Shown: one piece after another, positions 1-8,653 of the stretch | Layout: every line of letters begins with the position of its first letter | Numbering within the stretch: the stretch's first letter is position 1 | From: Solibacillus silvestris | GTDB taxonomy: Bacteria; Bacillota; Bacilli; Bacillales_A; Planococcaceae | Direction of reading: 5' to 3' | Assembly: GCA_001586195.1 (NCBI GenBank) | Contig: CP014609.1 | Location: forward strand, 2,563,501-2,627,500 | Length of the DNA: 64,000 bases | The notes under the pieces: generated by a model | Told to the model about the DNA's origin: nothing | What the model saw: the letters and a program-made list of their open reading frames with translations, nothing else | The model's database searches: none | Position numbers and translations under genes: made by a program

Positions 1-1
1 C

Positions 2-940
2 GAGTTAACTGCCCAGCAAGGGGAACCATATGGTATTGGAACAGAAGATACCCCCATTTTTAAAAATATGCACGAAGCAAGCGCACTTTTAGTTGGCGGT
101 ACATTACAGGCTGTCGACCAGGTACTGCAGGGAAAAGCTCAGCATGCATTAAACTTGGGCGGTGGTCTCCATCACGGTTTCCGCGGAAAAGCATCCGGTT
201 TTTGCATTTATAATGATAGCAGTGTAGCGATAAAATATATCCAGGAAAAGTACGGACTGCGTGTTTTATATGTAGATACTGATGCCCATCATGGAGACGG
301 CGTTCAATGGTCCTTTTATGATGACCCGAATGTATGTACATTATCGATCCATGAGACCGGCCGCTATTTATTTCCGGGTACAGGCAATATAACAGAGCGC
401 GGAAATGGTGAAGGTTACGGGACTTCTTTTAACTTCCCGATTGATGCATTTACGGAAGATGAGAGCTTTTTGGAAATTTACGAGCAGTCAATGCGGGAAG
501 TATTTGAATTTTTCAAACCGGATGTCGTTTTGACACAAAATGGTGCAGATGCACATTATTTTGATCCGCTCACACATTTGTACGGCACAATGAATATTTA
601 TAAAGAAATACCGAAGCTTGCCCATAAATTGGCACATGAATATTGTGGCGGACGCTGGATTGCAGTTGGTGGCGGAGGCTATGATATTTGGCGGGTCGTC
701 CCACGAGCATGGTCACATATTTGGACGGAGATGACCGATCAGCCTGCTCCGACTGGACCGTTGCCACAGCAATGGCTTGATAAATGGCAATCGGAATCAC
801 CTGTTCCGCTAATCCCGACATGGAATGATCCTCATCCTTTATATGATCCTATTCCGCGCAAAGCAGAAATTGAGGAAAAAAATATACGAATGCTTGAAAA
901 AGCACTACATATTATTCGTACAGAAAAAAACCGTTCATAA
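2..940 (+). CDS. acuC: AcuC, histone-deacetylase-fold protein deacetylase (5' end cut off by window)
   Basis: The reading frame is open from base 2 to the TAA at 938-940, giving 312 residues; the N-terminal part lies outside the window, since the family is usually about 385 residues. Class I histone-deacetylase motifs are visible: a Gly-rich GLHH histidine pair, the zinc-ligand segment DAHHGD, and NGADAH supplying the further Asp ligand. In Bacillus AcuC removes acetyl groups from acetyl-CoA synthetase AcsA and so turns it on. It lies tail-to-tail with ccpA, as in B. subtilis, which supports the assignment. No internal frameshift is seen. Confidence 0.9.
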   Translation, partial: ELTAQQGEPYGIGTEDTPIFKNMHEASALLVGGTLQAVDQVLQGKAQHALNLGGGLHHGFRGKASGFCIYNDSSVAIKYIQEKYGLRVLYVDTDAHHGDGVQWSFYDDPNVCTLSIHETGRYLFPGTGNITERGNGEGYGTSFNFPIDAFTEDESFLEIYEQSMREVFEFFKPDVVLTQNGADAHYFDPLTHLYGTMNIYKEIPKLAHKLAHEYCGGRWIAVGGGGYDIWRVVPRAWSHIWTEMTDQPAPTGPLPQQWLDKWQSESPVPLIPTWNDPHPLYDPIPRKAEIEEKNIRMLEKALHIIRTEKNRS

Positions 941-978
941 CATCTGCTTTGAAGTAACTATAAGGCTATAAATAAAAC

Positions 979-1010
979 AAAGCGCCTGTCAGCTTTTGCC
1001 AGGCGCTTTT
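979..1010. terminator. Bidirectional terminator between acuC and ccpA
   Basis: A perfect 10-bp inverted repeat (AAAGCGCCTG / CAGGCGCTTT) with an 11-nt loop ends in TTTT on the plus strand and has an A-rich flank that reads as T on the minus strand. It lies between the convergent ends of acuC and ccpA and probably serves both. Confidence 0.85.
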
Positions 1011-1011
1011 G

Positions 1012-2010
1012 TTATTTACTAGAACCACGCTTTTCTATGCGATGAGGTAAGATGACATGTTGCTGTTCAACTTCCTCTTTGTTCATATACTTCGTTAATA
1101 AGCGCATTGCGACAGCTCCAATATCGTATAAAGGCAATACAACACTTGTAAGTTTTGGTCGTACCATGCGCGCTAGTTTTGAATTTTCGAAGCTGATAAT
1201 TTCAACATCATCCGGCACATTTTTTCCGCTATCTTGAATGCCATGTACTAGTCCAATTGCAAGCTCATCATTCCCGACAAAAATAGCTGTAGGCGGTTGC
1301 TGTAGTTCACTTAAATTCTCCCAGCTTTCCAATCCATCATCATAGGAACCATCTCCAGCAACAATCAATGCATCATCTATTTCAATGTTTGCTTTTTCAA
1401 GCGCATCTTTATAGGCTGCAAGTTTATGCTGACCATTCACTGTATACTGTAGCGGACCAGAGACAAAGGCAATTCGCGTATGTCCATTATCAATTAGTGT
1501 TTCTACAGCTTCAAATGCCGCATTATAATAATCAATGTTTACAGAAGCTACTTTTTCAGTTGAACTGATCGATCCTGCCAATACTATCGGTACAGGACAT
1601 GCCTCCACCGCGCGTTGAATATTGTCTGTTACCTCTTCACTCATCATGACAATACCGTCAACCTGTTTTCCTAGCATTGTATCAAGCAGAGACAACTCTT
1701 TTTCTTCATTTTGATCTGAATTTGCTAAAATGATATTATAGCGGTACATTGTCGCAATATCTTCAATGCCTCGTGCCAGCTCAGCATTTAAATTATTCGA
1801 AATATCAGGGATGATGACTCCTACTGATGTTGTTTTTTTACTTGCTAAGCCACGTGCTACTGCATTTGGACGATATTCGAGACGCTCAATCACTTCCAAC
1901 ACTTTTTTTCTTGTTGCAGGCTTAACATTTTGATTTCCATTTACTACGCGAGATACGGTTGCCATTGATACATTCGCCTCACGTGCAACATCATAAATTG
2001 TGACAGTCAA
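1012..2010 (-). CDS. ccpA: Catabolite control protein A, LacI/GalR-family regulator
   Basis: With HPr-Ser-P as corepressor, CcpA binds cre sites and controls carbon catabolite repression and activation. The 332-residue product starts with a LacI-type helix-turn-helix at residues 4-24 ([20 protein letters not shown]), followed by a periplasmic-binding-protein-like core. I place the start at the TTG at 2008-2010, because an AAAAGGGGGAG ribosome binding site sits just upstream and the resulting N-terminus MTVTIYDV matches the family; a longer frame starting at 2043 would run through that binding site. It shares a terminator with acuC. No clear cre box was seen next to it. Confidence 0.95.
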   Translation of the reverse strand: MTVTIYDVAREANVSMATVSRVVNGNQNVKPATRKKVLEVIERLEYRPNAVARGLASKKTTSVGVIIPDISNNLNAELARGIEDIATMYRYNIILANSDQNEEKELSLLDTMLGKQVDGIVMMSEEVTDNIQRAVEACPVPIVLAGSISSTEKVASVNIDYYNAAFEAVETLIDNGHTRIAFVSGPLQYTVNGQHKLAAYKDALEKANIEIDDALIVAGDGSYDDGLESWENLSELQQPPTAIFVGNDELAIGLVHGIQDSGKNVPDDVEIISFENSKLARMVRPKLTSVVLPLYDIGAVAMRLLTKYMNKEEVEQQHVILPHRIEKRGSSK

Positions 2011-2087
2011 AAGTTTCTCCCCCTTTTTATCATAGTGATACAAGTTTTTATAAACGACTAGTAGAACTAATTGTTATGTATAGCTTC

Positions 2088-2117
2088 ATCATATAATATT
2101 TCCATTTCTATTTTCAA
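2088..2117 (-). promoter_or_regulatory. Possible sigma-A promoter for ccpA
   Basis: On the minus strand TTGAAA (2112-2117) and TATGAT (2088-2093) are 18 bp apart, about 80 bases before the chosen TTG start. The elements match in part; the spacing is acceptable but not ideal. Confidence 0.4.
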
Positions 2118-2256
2118 TCTAAAACCCAGTGAATACGTGGTTTTTTCGTCAATTGTCTTAAAATATTCAAAAAGTATGCTACCAAAACGATAGCACTTGT
2201 TAAAAATTGTAAATCACTCTACCACTTCCGTCAAATTAAAATGTACAGACATATTG

Positions 2257-2290
2257 AAAGCCCATGTTGAAATTACTCAACATGGGCTTC
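2257..2290 (-). terminator. Terminator after aroA
   Basis: A 13-bp perfect inverted repeat (AAGCCCATGTTGA / TCAACATGGGCTT) with a 6-nt loop starts 8 bases past the aroA stop codon. On the minus strand the stem is followed by TCAATATG, so the T tract is weak, but the stem is long. Confidence 0.8.
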
Positions 2291-2297
2291 TTAATGA

Positions 2298-3383
2298 TTA
2301 TTTTGACACTTCGTATTGCTTCATGAATTTTAAAAGTTCTTCGTAGTAAGCATTGAAAGTTGGAATATCCATTTGCTGCTGCTGATCCGATAATGCAACT
2401 GATGGATCTGGATGCACTTCTGCCATTACTCCATCTGCTCCAATAGCGATTGCCGCTTTTGAACATGGCAATAATAAATCACGACGTCCTGTAGAGTGCG
2501 TCACGTCTACCATTACCGGTAAATGTGTTTCTTGTTTTAAAATCGGAACTGCAGAAATATCCAATGTGTTACGAGTTGCTTTTTCATATGTGCGAATACC
2601 GCGTTCACATAAAATAATGTTTTCATTACCTTTTGACATAATGTATTCTGCTGCATGAATAAACTCATCGATTGTCGCTGCTAAACCACGTTTTAATAAA
2701 ACTGGTTTATTTGTTGCTCCAGCCGCTTTTAACAGTTCAAAGTTTTGCATATTGCGGGCACCAATTTGAATAACATCGATGTAGTCCAATGCATGGTCTA
2801 AATCAGCAGGTGTTACGATTTCTGTGATGACACCTAAACCGTACTCTTTAGAAACATCCTTTAAAATCTTTAGACCTTCCAGACCTAAGCCTTGGAAATC
2901 ATATGGAGATGTACGTGGTTTGTATGCACCACCGCGAATTAATTTTAAGCCTTTTTCCTGAATCGTTGCAGCAACTGCAGCAACTTGCTCATATGACTCA
3001 ACCGCACACGGTCCAAATACGAAAGAAGGAGCTCCTGTACCAATTAATTCACCATTTACATTAATGACAGTATCTTCTGACTTTTCTTTACGTGAAACGA
3101 GTAATTCCTTTTTCTTTTCTGCTTCTAATTGTTTAAGGGCTGTTTTGAAGATTTGTTTAAAAATATAATCAACCGTCATTTGATTTAAAGGACCGTTATT
3201 ATTTTCCTTAATTAAGTCAAGCATGTGACGCTCACGAAGTGGATCATAGCGATTGACACCTTGCTTTTCTTTAATTTTACCGATTTCTTCTACTACTGAT
3301 GCACGTTCATTAATTAAACGTAAAATTTCTAAGTTCAAGCTGTCAATCTGGCTGCGTAAGCTTTCTAAATCTTGTTGATGCAT
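2298..3383 (-). CDS. aroA: Bifunctional chorismate mutase / DAHP synthase
   Basis: This enzyme makes 3-deoxy-D-arabino-heptulosonate 7-phosphate from phosphoenolpyruvate and erythrose 4-phosphate, the first step of the shikimate pathway. In Bacillus it is fused to an AroQ chorismate mutase domain that acts as the regulatory (prephenate/chorismate) sensor. Residues 1-90 form the helical mutase domain, and residues from about 110 carry the DAHP synthase barrel with the FGPCAVES motif and [13 protein letters not shown] loop. The 361 residues fit AroA(G) of Bacillus, which is about 358. A GGGTAGAGG ribosome binding site precedes the ATG. It lies between ccpA and the FtsA-like gene, near ytxGH as in related genomes. 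Confidence 0.95.
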   Translation of the reverse strand: MHQQDLESLRSQIDSLNLEILRLINERASVVEEIGKIKEKQGVNRYDPLRERHMLDLIKENNNGPLNQMTVDYIFKQIFKTALKQLEAEKKKELLVSRKEKSEDTVINVNGELIGTGAPSFVFGPCAVESYEQVAAVAATIQEKGLKLIRGGAYKPRTSPYDFQGLGLEGLKILKDVSKEYGLGVITEIVTPADLDHALDYIDVIQIGARNMQNFELLKAAGATNKPVLLKRGLAATIDEFIHAAEYIMSKGNENIILCERGIRTYEKATRNTLDISAVPILKQETHLPVMVDVTHSTGRRDLLLPCSKAAIAIGADGVMAEVHPDPSVALSDQQQQMDIPTFNAYYEELLKFMKQYEVSK

Positions 3384-3560
3384 ATTCCTCTACCCCTCTT
3401 CTTTGCGTATCCGGCACTTTCAGATAAATAAAAAGTATGATACATTTTTAAGTAATAAACTTATTATAATCAAACTATTGTAGAATGTCACGTCTTTTTA
3501 ATTTAGCGATTCAACTCGCTAAAGTATATTGTGATAATAATTGAAAGGAAGCGTTTTCAT

Positions 3561-5717
3561 ATGGCAAACAAATTGTTCGCACTTGATATCGGAACACGCT
3601 CCGTTGTCGGCATTATTTTAGAGCAACATGCAGATACCTATCATGTGGCCGATATTTTAGTAAGAGAACATAAAGAACGGGCAATGGTTGATGGTCAAAT
3701 ACATAATGTTTTGTACGTAGCCGAGCTTATACAGGAAATTAAGAATGAATTGGAAGAGACGCATGGACCTTTGGAAAAAGTAAGTGTTGCAGCAGCAGGA
3801 CGGGCATTAAAAACCGAACAGGCCAGTGTTTCCATTTCTATTAAAAACCGACCGATCTTTACGGAAGAAGATATTAACCGCCTGGAACTGCAAGCAGTAC
3901 AACAGGCCCAGCAACAATTATTGCTTCATAAGGAAGATACAAAAAATAATCATTATTACTGTGTCGGCTATTCTGTTTTGTATTTCCGTCTGGATGGTGA
4001 AGAAATTGGAAGTCTTCTCGATCAGCAAGGTGAGGAAGCATCCGTAGAAGTGATTGCCACTTTCCTGCCACGTGTTGTTGTGGAATCATTGCTTGCTGCA
4101 TTAAAACGGGCCAATTTGGAAATGGAAGCCCTCACTTTAGAACCGATTGCCGCAATAAATGTGCTGATCCCTCCTTCAATGCGCCGTTTGAATGTAGCAC
4201 TTGTTGATATTGGTGCGGGAACATCGGATATTGCCATTACAGATAAAAGCACGGTTGTAGCATATGGGATGGTGCCGACTGCTGGCGATGAAATTACGGA
4301 AAGTTTAAGTGACCATTATTTATTGGATTTTCCGGTCGCTGAAATGGCCAAACGACAATTACATACGAGTGATGAAGTTCTTATTCAGGATATTTTAGGA
4401 TTTGACGAATATTTTCCACGTGAAGAAGTGATCAAAGCAATATATCCTGCCATTGAAAACTTGGCAAAGTCCATCGGAGAAGAAATTTTACGGTTAAACA
4501 ACAACACACCTCCAAAAGCGGTCATGCTAGTAGGTGGAGGAAGTTTAACCCCCCACTTAACAGAAGAAATCGGAAAAATATTAAATTTACCGGCTAACCG
4601 TGTGGCGGTACGTGATGTGAATGCCATTCAGAATTTAACACGCGCACCACATATTGCAGCAACGCCTGAGCTTGTGACACCGATCGGGATTGCGATTGCC
4701 GCACAAAAATCACCGATTCATTACATGTCTATTAAAGTAAACGAACAAGTTGTACGCCTCTTTGAGTTGAAGGAAATGACAGTCGGGGATGCTTTTTTGG
4801 CTGCGAACGTCAGAGCAAAACAACTATATGGAAAGCCAGGACATGGTTTGTCGATTACAGTGAACGGTCAAAATGTTTTCGTACCTGGGGAGCATGGACA
4901 GCCAGCACAGATCATATTGAATGGTGAACATGCATCGATTAAATCCCTTATTAAAAATGGAGATCAAATACAACTGATTCCCGGAAAAGATGGGTCAGGC
5001 GCATCTGTTACGATAGGGGAAATTATTGATCATGCTTCCGTAAAGATTGTGACAATCCAAGAAACGCAATATACTATTGGACCGAAAATATTCGTAAACG
5101 GGAAAATCGGAAAAATGGATTCGCTTTTACAGGACCGCGATGTAATTGTCGTCGAAACAAGCGAAACGGTGGAAGATGTATTGAAATTAATAAACTATTC
5201 TATACATGCAAAGCAGTTCCAACCGTATTTTGTCCATATCGATGGGAAACCTGTATCCTTCCCTGATTTTTCATCTCAGCTTTACATTAATGGTAAGCCC
5301 GGGAAACTGCATTACCCTGTTCAAAATAGTGATAACATTACATTTAAACAGCGTCATTTACCTACTGCTGAGCAAATTGCCGCCCATTTGAATTTGTTAT
5401 TGGAAGAAAAGGTGATTGTTACGTTCCAGCAAGAACAGGTGGAACTTGTAAAAACAGCGAGAGATTTTTCTGTAAACGGTCAAGTTGTACAGCGTGAAGC
5501 AACAGTGCCGAATGGGGCTACAATTAGTATTATCGAAAAAGAGTCAAGCAAATGGATTTATCAGGATGTCTTTCGATTTTCCAGCTGGCAGCTTCCTGCG
5601 TCATTTAAAGGGTCATTTACGATTTTAAAGAATGGGCAGCCTTCTTCATTTGATGCTGAAATATTTGGTGGCGATCAACTGGAAATCCATCTAACTGATC
5701 AGCCGATTGTTGGTTAA
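3561..5717 (+). CDS. FtsA/PilM-like actin-family ATPase with long repeat-bearing C-terminus
   Basis: The first ~400 residues of this 718-residue protein have the actin/Hsp70 nucleotide-binding fold: phosphate-1 loop LDIGTRSV at the N-terminus, an SHS2-like insert, phosphate-2 motif VDIGAGTSDIAI, and adenosine motif VGGGSLTPHL. That is the FtsA/PilM class. The remaining ~290 residues have at least four units of the pattern VNG...(N/G)GD.I.h (residues about 430, 510, 556-590, 636 and 687), probably small beta-rich domains. Such ~700-residue relatives are usually annotated 'cell division protein FtsA', but true FtsA is ~430 residues and sits beside ftsZ, so the role is unknown. I start at the ATG at 3561, 9-10 nt after AAAGGAAG; a GTG at 3531 lies upstream. 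No transmembrane segment is seen. Confidence 0.75.
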   Translation: MANKLFALDIGTRSVVGIILEQHADTYHVADILVREHKERAMVDGQIHNVLYVAELIQEIKNELEETHGPLEKVSVAAAGRALKTEQASVSISIKNRPIFTEEDINRLELQAVQQAQQQLLLHKEDTKNNHYYCVGYSVLYFRLDGEEIGSLLDQQGEEASVEVIATFLPRVVVESLLAALKRANLEMEALTLEPIAAINVLIPPSMRRLNVALVDIGAGTSDIAITDKSTVVAYGMVPTAGDEITESLSDHYLLDFPVAEMAKRQLHTSDEVLIQDILGFDEYFPREEVIKAIYPAIENLAKSIGEEILRLNNNTPPKAVMLVGGGSLTPHLTEEIGKILNLPANRVAVRDVNAIQNLTRAPHIAATPELVTPIGIAIAAQKSPIHYMSIKVNEQVVRLFELKEMTVGDAFLAANVRAKQLYGKPGHGLSITVNGQNVFVPGEHGQPAQIILNGEHASIKSLIKNGDQIQLIPGKDGSGASVTIGEIIDHASVKIVTIQETQYTIGPKIFVNGKIGKMDSLLQDRDVIVVETSETVEDVLKLINYSIHAKQFQPYFVHIDGKPVSFPDFSSQLYINGKPGKLHYPVQNSDNITFKQRHLPTAEQIAAHLNLLLEEKVIVTFQQEQVELVKTARDFSVNGQVVQREATVPNGATISIIEKESSKWIYQDVFRFSSWQLPASFKGSFTILKNGQPSSFDAEIFGGDQLEIHLTDQPIVG

Positions 5718-5718
5718 T

Positions 5719-5755
5719 AAAAAAAAGGCCCCCAAATATTTGGGAGCCTTTTTTT
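5719..5755. terminator. Bidirectional terminator between FtsA-like gene and ytxH
   Basis: A near-perfect hairpin (AAAAAAAGGC.CCCAAATATTTGGG.GCCTTTTTTT) has A and T tracts on both sides. It separates the convergent FtsA-like and ytxH genes and overlaps the ytxH stop codon. Confidence 0.9.
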
Positions 5756-6236
5756 ATTGAACATCTGAATGACGAGTTGAGTTTGCTGCGATATCTGGAT
5801 CTGTATTTACGCTATCTGGATCCGGAGATTCGGCAGCGAGTACTTCTTCATCTACCATTTTATCTAATGGCAATGGTTCTTCACCTTCTGATGAAGCTGT
5901 TCCATCATCGAAAGCAGGTGGTTGTTTTGCTGTTTTGGCTTTAACTTTCTCAACAATTGAAGAAGATTGTTCTTTTAATTGCGATGAAAGTTGTGCAGTC
6001 TTTTCCTTTGCCGTGCCGGAAAGCTCAATGCCTTTATCCTTTAATGTAACAGCTTGTACTGCTACATCGTTACGCATTTCACTGCCTGTCTTCGGTGTAA
6101 GTAATAAGGCTGTCGCTACACCGACAATACCGCCTACTAAAGCACCAATGACAAAATCCTTTACATGAATTTTTTCATCATCATAAATCGAATCATTTAA
6201 TCGGTTATAATCATAGTTTACGCGTTTTTCTTCCAT
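5754..6236 (-). CDS. ytxH: YtxH-family membrane-anchored stress protein
   Basis: The product has 160 residues with one hydrophobic, Gly-rich segment at residues 27-47 (DFVIGALVGGIVGVATALLL) followed by the LLTPKTGSE signature of YtxH proteins. A long charged amphipathic helix and an acidic, Pro/Asp-rich tail come next. In B. subtilis ytxH belongs to the ytxGHJ stress operon; its biochemical role is unknown. Here it follows ytxG with 38 bp between, and the promoters upstream of ytxG probably drive both. The usual third gene, ytxJ, is absent; a terminator and the FtsA-like gene take its place. Confidence 0.85.
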   Translation of the reverse strand: MEEKRVNYDYNRLNDSIYDDEKIHVKDFVIGALVGGIVGVATALLLTPKTGSEMRNDVAVQAVTLKDKGIELSGTAKEKTAQLSSQLKEQSSSIVEKVKAKTAKQPPAFDDGTASSEGEEPLPLDKMVDEEVLAAESPDPDSVNTDPDIAANSTRHSDVQ

Positions 6237-6274
6237 TTTAAAAATCCCCCTTGTGATTGAGTGTCATTTTCCCA

Positions 6275-6784
6275 TTACTTACGTTTTAAGAAACCAAATT
6301 TCGACTTTCCACCTAAACTTGGTGGTGTTTCATTTGTTTTAGTACTTGTATAAATTACATCTTCTTCATTAATCGGCTTGCGCTGACGCCATTGATCTGC
6401 AATCCCCATCGCTACATTACTCCATTGAACGACTTGCGCAATTTTATCTTCATTTTTATGCACTTCTGTTGAAATCGATGTTGTAATGCGTTGAACGGAT
6501 GAATTCAAGTTATTAACAGAATCGCCAACACCTTTTACAGCATGCATTACTGAATTTAACTTCTCCGATTTATCTGAAATATCATCTGCCAATGCGTTTG
6601 TTTTTGTAAGCAGGCTCGTCGTCTCACGTGTAATGCCTTCCATTTGTCCTTCGATACCAGCAACTGTTCCCGCAATCGAATTTAAAGTATTCTTAACAGA
6701 AAACAATGTCATACCAATACTTACACATAGGACTAAAAATCCGATTGCAGCCACTAATGCCGCAATATAAAGTAATACTTCCAT
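6275..6784 (-). CDS. ytxG: YtxG, DUF948 membrane protein
   Basis: This 169-residue protein has an N-terminal transmembrane helix (residues about 4-27) and then a long coiled-coil-like stretch rich in T, S, N and L (about 30-110), ending in a basic tail. That is the DUF948 pattern of B. subtilis YtxG, a general-stress protein of unknown mechanism. I chose the ATG at 6782-6784, 9 nt after a perfect AGGAGG; a TTG one codon upstream is also possible. It is the first gene of ytxG-ytxH, downstream of sigma-H-type and sigma-B-type promoter matches. Confidence 0.85.
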   Translation of the reverse strand: MEVLLYIAALVAAIGFLVLCVSIGMTLFSVKNTLNSIAGTVAGIEGQMEGITRETTSLLTKTNALADDISDKSEKLNSVMHAVKGVGDSVNNLNSSVQRITTSISTEVHKNEDKIAQVVQWSNVAMGIADQWRQRKPINEEDVIYTSTKTNETPPSLGGKSKFGFLKRK

Positions 6785-6818
6785 CAAAAATAACCTCCTC
6801 TATCTAGTTCCAATTAAT

Positions 6819-6847
6819 ACATTCGACAAAAATTGCGACAATCCTTT
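6819..6847 (-). promoter_or_regulatory. Sigma-H-type promoter for ytxGH
   Basis: On the minus strand AAAGGATTG (6839-6847) and GTCGAATGT (6819-6827) are 11 bp apart. They fit the sigma-H pattern RnAGGAwww-N11/12-RnnGAATww with one mismatch in each element. Transcription would start about 30 nt before the ytxG ATG. The B. subtilis ytxGHJ operon is known to have a sigma-H promoter. Confidence 0.65.
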
Positions 6848-6969
6848 TCCTAGAAAAGCATTTTTTTCGCTAAAACCTCATGAAATTCAAGCTTTTCATA
6901 CGTGAATACTTCTAATTTGTTATTTATTTATTCACTAAAGGCGAATGACCATTTTGTCCATGCTTTCAT

Positions 6970-6996
6970 ATTCCCCAATCTCTTGATGAATAAAAC
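6970..6996 (-). promoter_or_regulatory. Sigma-B-type promoter for ytxGH
   Basis: On the minus strand GTTTTA (6991-6996) and GGGAAT (6970-6975) are 15 bp apart, close to the sigma-B pattern GTTTAA-N12/15-GGGWAW. It lies about 180 nt upstream of ytxG and 123 bp upstream of the sigma-H-type promoter. Together they repeat the dual sigma-B/sigma-H control known for this operon in B. subtilis. Confidence 0.6.
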
Positions 6997-6997
6997 C

Positions 6998-7150
6998 CTT
7001 AATGAATAGAAGTTCCAACATTTATCCCGCATTAACGTGAAGTAAGACTTCCTCCTCTAGTGTTTATCAGGGTAAAAAGGCTAGGGAAATGCAAGATTGG
7101 TGAAACTAACAATCAATAGGGGATGAAGAAACCCCTACTGATTAAAGTAC
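6998..7150. other. Non-coding stretch between ytxG and murC with an isolated hairpin
   Basis: No gene is supported here. A 12-bp stem with one mismatch (AATCAATAGGGG at 7111-7122, CCCCTACTGATT at 7132-7143) has no T tract, so it is not an ordinary terminator. The preceding ~100 bases (TTTATCCCGCATTAACG onward) have a more mixed base composition than nearby AT-rich spacers. It may be a dispersed intergenic repeat, but only one copy is in the window. Confidence 0.35.
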
Positions 7151-7163
7151 ATTTTATGTATGG

Positions 7164-7204
7164 AAAAACAGCTTATCCTTCTACTTCCAGGTTAAGCTGT
7201 TTTT
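7164..7204 (-). terminator. Terminator after murC
   Basis: A perfect 12-bp inverted repeat (AAAAACAGCTTA / TAAGCTGTTTTT) starts a few bases after the murC stop codon. The stem ends in a T run on the minus strand. Confidence 0.85.
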
Positions 7205-7207
7205 CAA

Positions 7208-8506
7208 TTAATTCAAAATTGCTTCAAATGCATCTTGATATTTATGAACATCTCCCGCTCCCATAAACAGGAACACGGCATTTTCATGTTTTTTAAGTTG
7301 ATCTACTGTTTCAATTGTTAAAACAGTACAGCCATCAATTAAGTTAGCTAAATCATTAATCGTAAGCTCTCCTTGCTTTTCGCGTGCAGAACCAAAAATA
7401 TCACATAAATAGGTTGCGTCGGCACCGCTCAAACTATCAGCAAAGTTTTGTAAAAATGCTTTAGTTCGAGTAAACGTATGTGGCTGGAATACCGCTACAA
7501 CTTCACGCTCAGGATATTTTTGTCGAGCTGATTGCAAAGTTGCCGCAATTTCTGTCGGGTGGTGTGCATAATCATCCACTAAGATCGCATTGCCAACTTT
7601 CGTTTCAGTAAAGCGACGTTTTACCCCGCCATACGTATTTAGGCGTTCTTGGATCAGCTTTGCCGGAACTCCTTCATAATGACACAGTGAAATTACCGCC
7701 AACGTGTTTAAAATCGTATGGTCACCGAATAACGGAATAAAGAATTTACTGTAAAACTCATTACGTACATAAACATCAAATTCCGTTCCTTCCGATGTTT
7801 TAACAATATTACGCGCAGAAAAATCATTTGCAGGATCAAAACCATAATAAACCACTGGTACATTGGCTTGAATTTTCTGAAGCTGTTCATCATCCCCGCA
7901 GGCAATAATTGCTTTATTCACTTGTAAAGCCAGCTGTTGGAAAGCATCATATACATCATCAATGCTCGTGAAATAATCCGGGTGATCAAAATCGATATTC
8001 GTCATGATTGCATAATCCGGATGATACGCTAAAAAGTGGCGACGGTATTCACATGCTTCCATAACAAAATAGGAAGCATCTTCTTTACCTGAACCAGTAC
8101 CATCACCGATTAAATAAGATGTCGGCATATAACCGCCTACAACATGGCTCATTAAACCAGTCGTAGACGTTTTACCATGTGCACCTGTAATGGCAATTGA
8201 AGTATAGCGATTGCTGTACTCGCCTAAAAACTTATGATAGCGAATGACTTCAACACCTAGCTCCCGTGCACGCACTAATTCTGGATGATCATCATTAAAT
8301 GCATTCCCTGCAATAACTGTTAAACCTTCTTTAATATTGTTTTCATCAAAATTTAAAATTTCTATTCCTCGGTCACGTAATGGTTGCTCCGTGAAATAAT
8401 ATGTTTCATAGTCGGAACCTTGAACTTGTTCTCCTGCATCAAATAGGATTTGCGCCAGGGAACTCATGCCTGAACCTTTAATACCGGTAAAATGATAGCG
8501 TGTCAT
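7208..8506 (-). CDS. murC: UDP-N-acetylmuramate--L-alanine ligase
   Basis: MurC adds L-alanine to UDP-MurNAc in the cytoplasm, using ATP, as the first amino acid of the peptidoglycan stem. The 432 residues are normal for the family. A Rossmann-like N-terminal domain begins [12 protein letters not shown], the ATP P-loop [12 protein letters not shown] is at residues 106-117, and the central domain includes [10 protein letters not shown]. The C-terminal Mur ligase domain has [17 protein letters not shown] lies 11 nt before the ATG. It is flanked by sftA upstream and ytxGH downstream, the Bacillus order, and has its own promoter. Confidence 0.97.
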   Translation of the reverse strand: MTRYHFTGIKGSGMSSLAQILFDAGEQVQGSDYETYYFTEQPLRDRGIEILNFDENNIKEGLTVIAGNAFNDDHPELVRARELGVEVIRYHKFLGEYSNRYTSIAITGAHGKTSTTGLMSHVVGGYMPTSYLIGDGTGSGKEDASYFVMEACEYRRHFLAYHPDYAIMTNIDFDHPDYFTSIDDVYDAFQQLALQVNKAIIACGDDEQLQKIQANVPVVYYGFDPANDFSARNIVKTSEGTEFDVYVRNEFYSKFFIPLFGDHTILNTLAVISLCHYEGVPAKLIQERLNTYGGVKRRFTETKVGNAILVDDYAHHPTEIAATLQSARQKYPEREVVAVFQPHTFTRTKAFLQNFADSLSGADATYLCDIFGSAREKQGELTINDLANLIDGCTVLTIETVDQLKKHENAVFLFMGAGDVHKYQDAFEAILN

Positions 8507-8578
8507 TATTTATAAAACCCTCCTAGGATACGAAGACCCCATTGAATTATCAATTTTATTGTTTCAAAGTATGCCTAC

Positions 8579-8607
8579 ATTATAGCACTAAATACACGTT
8601 ACGATAA
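8579..8607 (-). promoter_or_regulatory. Extended -10 promoter for murC
   Basis: On the minus strand TGCTATAAT (8579-8587) is an extended -10 box. A poor -35 (TTATCG, 8602-8607) sits 17 bp upstream. The TGn extension makes a sigma-A promoter plausible, with a leader of about 65 nt. Confidence 0.5.
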
Positions 8608-8653
8608 TTGAACGACAATTCAAATTTTTTCATTTGTCCAATTACCTAGTTCT

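Noticed and set aside
2010..2043. Longer CcpA with 11 extra N-terminal residues
   Set aside because: The extension would start within the ribosome binding site region and the family begins MTVTIYDV at the TTG.
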